Notes under the pieces: model-generated | Database searches by the model: none | Told to the model about the DNA's origin: nothing | Seen by the model: only the letters and a program-made list of their open reading frames with translations | Assembly: GCA_028869495.1 (NCBI GenBank) | Contig: JAGWRY010000317.1 | Span: 1-15,260, forward strand | DNA: 15,260 nt | Source of the DNA: Elusimicrobiota bacterium | GTDB taxonomy: Bacteria > Elusimicrobiota > Elusimicrobia > UBA1565 > UBA9628 | Direction of reading: 5' to 3' | Shown here: in pieces, positions 14,050 through 15,260 of the stretch | How positions within the stretch are numbered: position 1 is the first letter of the stretch | How the letters are laid out: the number at the start of each line of letters is the position of its first letter | Position numbers and translations under genes: made by a program

Positions 14050-14774
14050 AGGCCTTCGTCCTCGCCGCGGGCGTCGGCTCGCGCCTGCGCCCGCTGACCG
14101 ACGCGCTCCCCAAGGCCCTGCTCCCGGTCGGCGGCGTGCCGATGCTCGAGCGGACCGCCGTCCGCCTGAGGGACGCGGGCGTCTCGGAACTCGTCGTCAA
14201 CGCGCACCACCACGCGGAGCGCGTCGCCGCCTTCTGCGCGGACCTGGCCGGCCGCCTCGGCGTCCGCATCGACGTCTCGCGCGAGGACGCGCTCCTGCTC
14301 GACACCGGCGGCGGGCTCAAGAAGGCCGCGCCGCTCCTGTCCAGCGCGGGCCCGTTCTTCGTCCACAACGCCGACGTGCTGAGCGACCTGGACCTGCGCG
14401 CGCTGATGGCCGCGCACCGCGCCTCCGGGGCGCTGGCGACCCTGGCCTGCCGGGGGCGCCCGAGCTCCCGCCTCCTGCTGTTCGCGCCCGATGGGCGCCT
14501 GGCCGGACGGCGCTCGCCCGAGGGCGTCGAGTGGGCCCGCGAGCCGCGGCCCGACGCCGAGGCGCTCGGCTTCGACGGGATCTCGGTCCTCTCGCCGGAA
14601 CTCCTGCCGCTGATCTCCGAGGAAGGCGTCTTCCCGCTGACTCGGCCCTGGCTGAGGCTGGCCGGCGCGGGCCGGGAGATCCGCCTCTTCCGCGCCGACC
14701 GCTGGGCCTGGCACGACGTCGGCTCTCCCGAGCGCCTGGCCGCCGCCGAGGCCTGGGCCTCCCGGAGGGGCTGA
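14046..14774 (+). CDS. murU: MurU-like sugar-1-phosphate nucleotidyltransferase
   Basis: This cytoplasmic enzyme would couple a sugar-1-phosphate to a nucleotide, in the amgK-murU pathway MurNAc-1-phosphate plus UTP to UDP-MurNAc, bypassing de novo MurA/MurB synthesis. The 242-residue protein has the nucleotidyltransferase signature LAAGVGSRLRPLTDALPKALLPVGG (about 6-30, quoted in part: G9-x-G11-x-R13, Pro16, Lys23). It also has the acceptor/metal region VHNADVLSD (D110) and the closing WHDVGSPERLAAAE. The length fits MurU and other short members of the glucose-1-phosphate thymidylyltransferase superfamily. ATG 14046 overlaps the kinase stop (ATGA), so the two are co-translated. Symbol is assigned from context; a mannose- or GlcNAc-1-phosphate specificity is possible. 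Confidence 0.85.
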   Translation: MKAFVLAAGVGSRLRPLTDALPKALLPVGGVPMLERTAVRLRDAGVSELVVNAHHHAERVAAFCADLAGRLGVRIDVSREDALLLDTGGGLKKAAPLLSSAGPFFVHNADVLSDLDLRALMAAHRASGALATLACRGRPSSRLLLFAPDGRLAGRRSPEGVEWAREPRPDAEALGFDGISVLSPELLPLISEEGVFPLTRPWLRLAGAGREIRLFRADRWAWHDVGSPERLAAAEAWASRRG

Positions 14775-14801
14775 GGAGCGCACTTTTCCGCCGTCGCCGC
14801 G

Positions 14802-14807
14802 TATTAT
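14802..14807 (+). promoter_or_regulatory. Candidate -10 element for the last gene
   Basis: TATTAT lies in the 77-bp gap between the nucleotidyltransferase stop and ATG 14852. No good -35 is seen at 16-18 bp, so the promoter call is weak. The gap contains no terminator-like hairpin. Confidence 0.3.
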
Positions 14808-14851
14808 TCTCGGGCCGGACGCGCGCGGCGCGCCGGACGACAAGGAAGACC

Positions 14852-15260
14852 ATGAAGACCATCCTGACGATCCTGACGGCGGCCCTGGCCCTGGCGGCGG
14901 CGGCGCCCGCCCCACACGCCCCGACCGCCGCGCCGTCGGCCGCGGAGGCGCGGGCCGCCCGCGCCCGGATCAAGTCGGCCGAGAGGGACATCCGGCTGTC
15001 CTGGAAAGACCAGCAGGCCGAGCTGAAGACGCTCTCCGCGCAGGAGGACGCCGCGCTGAAGGCCGCGCGCGCGACCCCGCCCGGCAAGACCGGCCGCGGC
15101 GCCCGCGACGCGGCCAGCCGCGTGCGCCAGGACTACCAGGCCAAGAAGAACGCCGTGCGCGCCCGCTACCGCGCCCGGCGCCAGGCCTCCCGCGCCCGGA
15201 TCTTCGCCGCGCGCAAGGTCCTGCGCGCCGCCCGCCCGCCCCGCCCCGCGCCGAAGCCCG
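14852..15260 (+). CDS. Secreted Ala/Arg/Lys-rich helical protein of unknown function (3' end outside the window)
   Basis: I do not recognise this protein; 136 codons are visible and it is open at the window edge. It has a signal peptide (MKTILTILTAALALAAAAPA), then a highly charged, Ala/Arg/Lys-rich region predicted to be mostly helical, with segments RIKSAERDIRLSWKDQQAEL and RVRQDYQAKKNAVRARYRAR. It ends Pro-rich (RPPRPAPKP). The start ATG 14852 has AAGGAAG upstream. The composition suggests a periplasmic, possibly coiled-coil or envelope-associated protein. High Arg/Ala content partly reflects the GC bias, so similarity searches may be dominated by composition. Confidence 0.7.
   Translation, partial: MKTILTILTAALALAAAAPAPHAPTAAPSAAEARAARARIKSAERDIRLSWKDQQAELKTLSAQEDAALKAARATPPGKTGRGARDAASRVRQDYQAKKNAVRARYRARRQASRARIFAARKVLRAARPPRPAPKP

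Overview
This window is very GC-rich DNA from a Gram-negative bacterium. It encodes two outer-membrane beta-barrels, periplasmic c-type cytochromes and an alternative complex III (ACIII), so the organism respires through a quinol:cytochrome c oxidoreductase other than the bc1 complex. The phylum cannot be fixed from the sequence. ACIII is known from Bacteroidota, Acidobacteriota, Myxococcota and related groups, and I would also consider candidate lineages such as Elusimicrobiota. No mobile elements, CRISPR arrays, tRNA or rRNA genes were seen.

Left half, minus strand (1-8151). Reading from right to left there is an FNR-like regulator, then an outer-membrane monoheme cytochrome/beta-barrel fusion resembling Cyc2 iron oxidases, then a 16-bp perfect hairpin. 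After that comes a tight operon: hemA (short form), a monoheme cytochrome c, pentaheme actA, a small Tat-signal-like ORF, actB (molybdopterin-type plus Fe-S domains) and the start of actC (NrfD-like membrane subunit), which runs off the window edge. Together these could form a chain from the cell surface (cytochrome-porin) through periplasmic cytochrome c to or from ACIII and the quinone pool. HemA supplies heme and an FNR-type sensor may set expression. A palindrome matching the Anr/Fnr box consensus lies between the regulator and the cytochrome-porin start.

Right half, plus strand (8276-15260). A secreted protein of unknown function is divergent from the regulator. A 310-bp gap with a second FNR-like palindrome precedes a yceI / phosphate-selective-type porin / SRPBCC operon. 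A second SRPBCC paralogue follows with its own promoter.

Next is a two-gene cell-wall-recycling-like unit: an AmgK-type sugar kinase fused to the C-terminal (aminosugar-sensing) domain of RapZ, overlapping by 4 bp a MurU-like nucleotidyltransferase. This fusion is the most novel-looking object here, because it suggests an amino-sugar kinase carrying its own metabolite-sensing domain. The window ends inside a gene for a secreted Ala/Arg/Lys-rich helical protein.

Several genes (kinase, hemA, possibly others) lack a Shine-Dalgarno sequence but have a TANNNT element 6-7 nt before the ATG, which suggests leaderless transcription.
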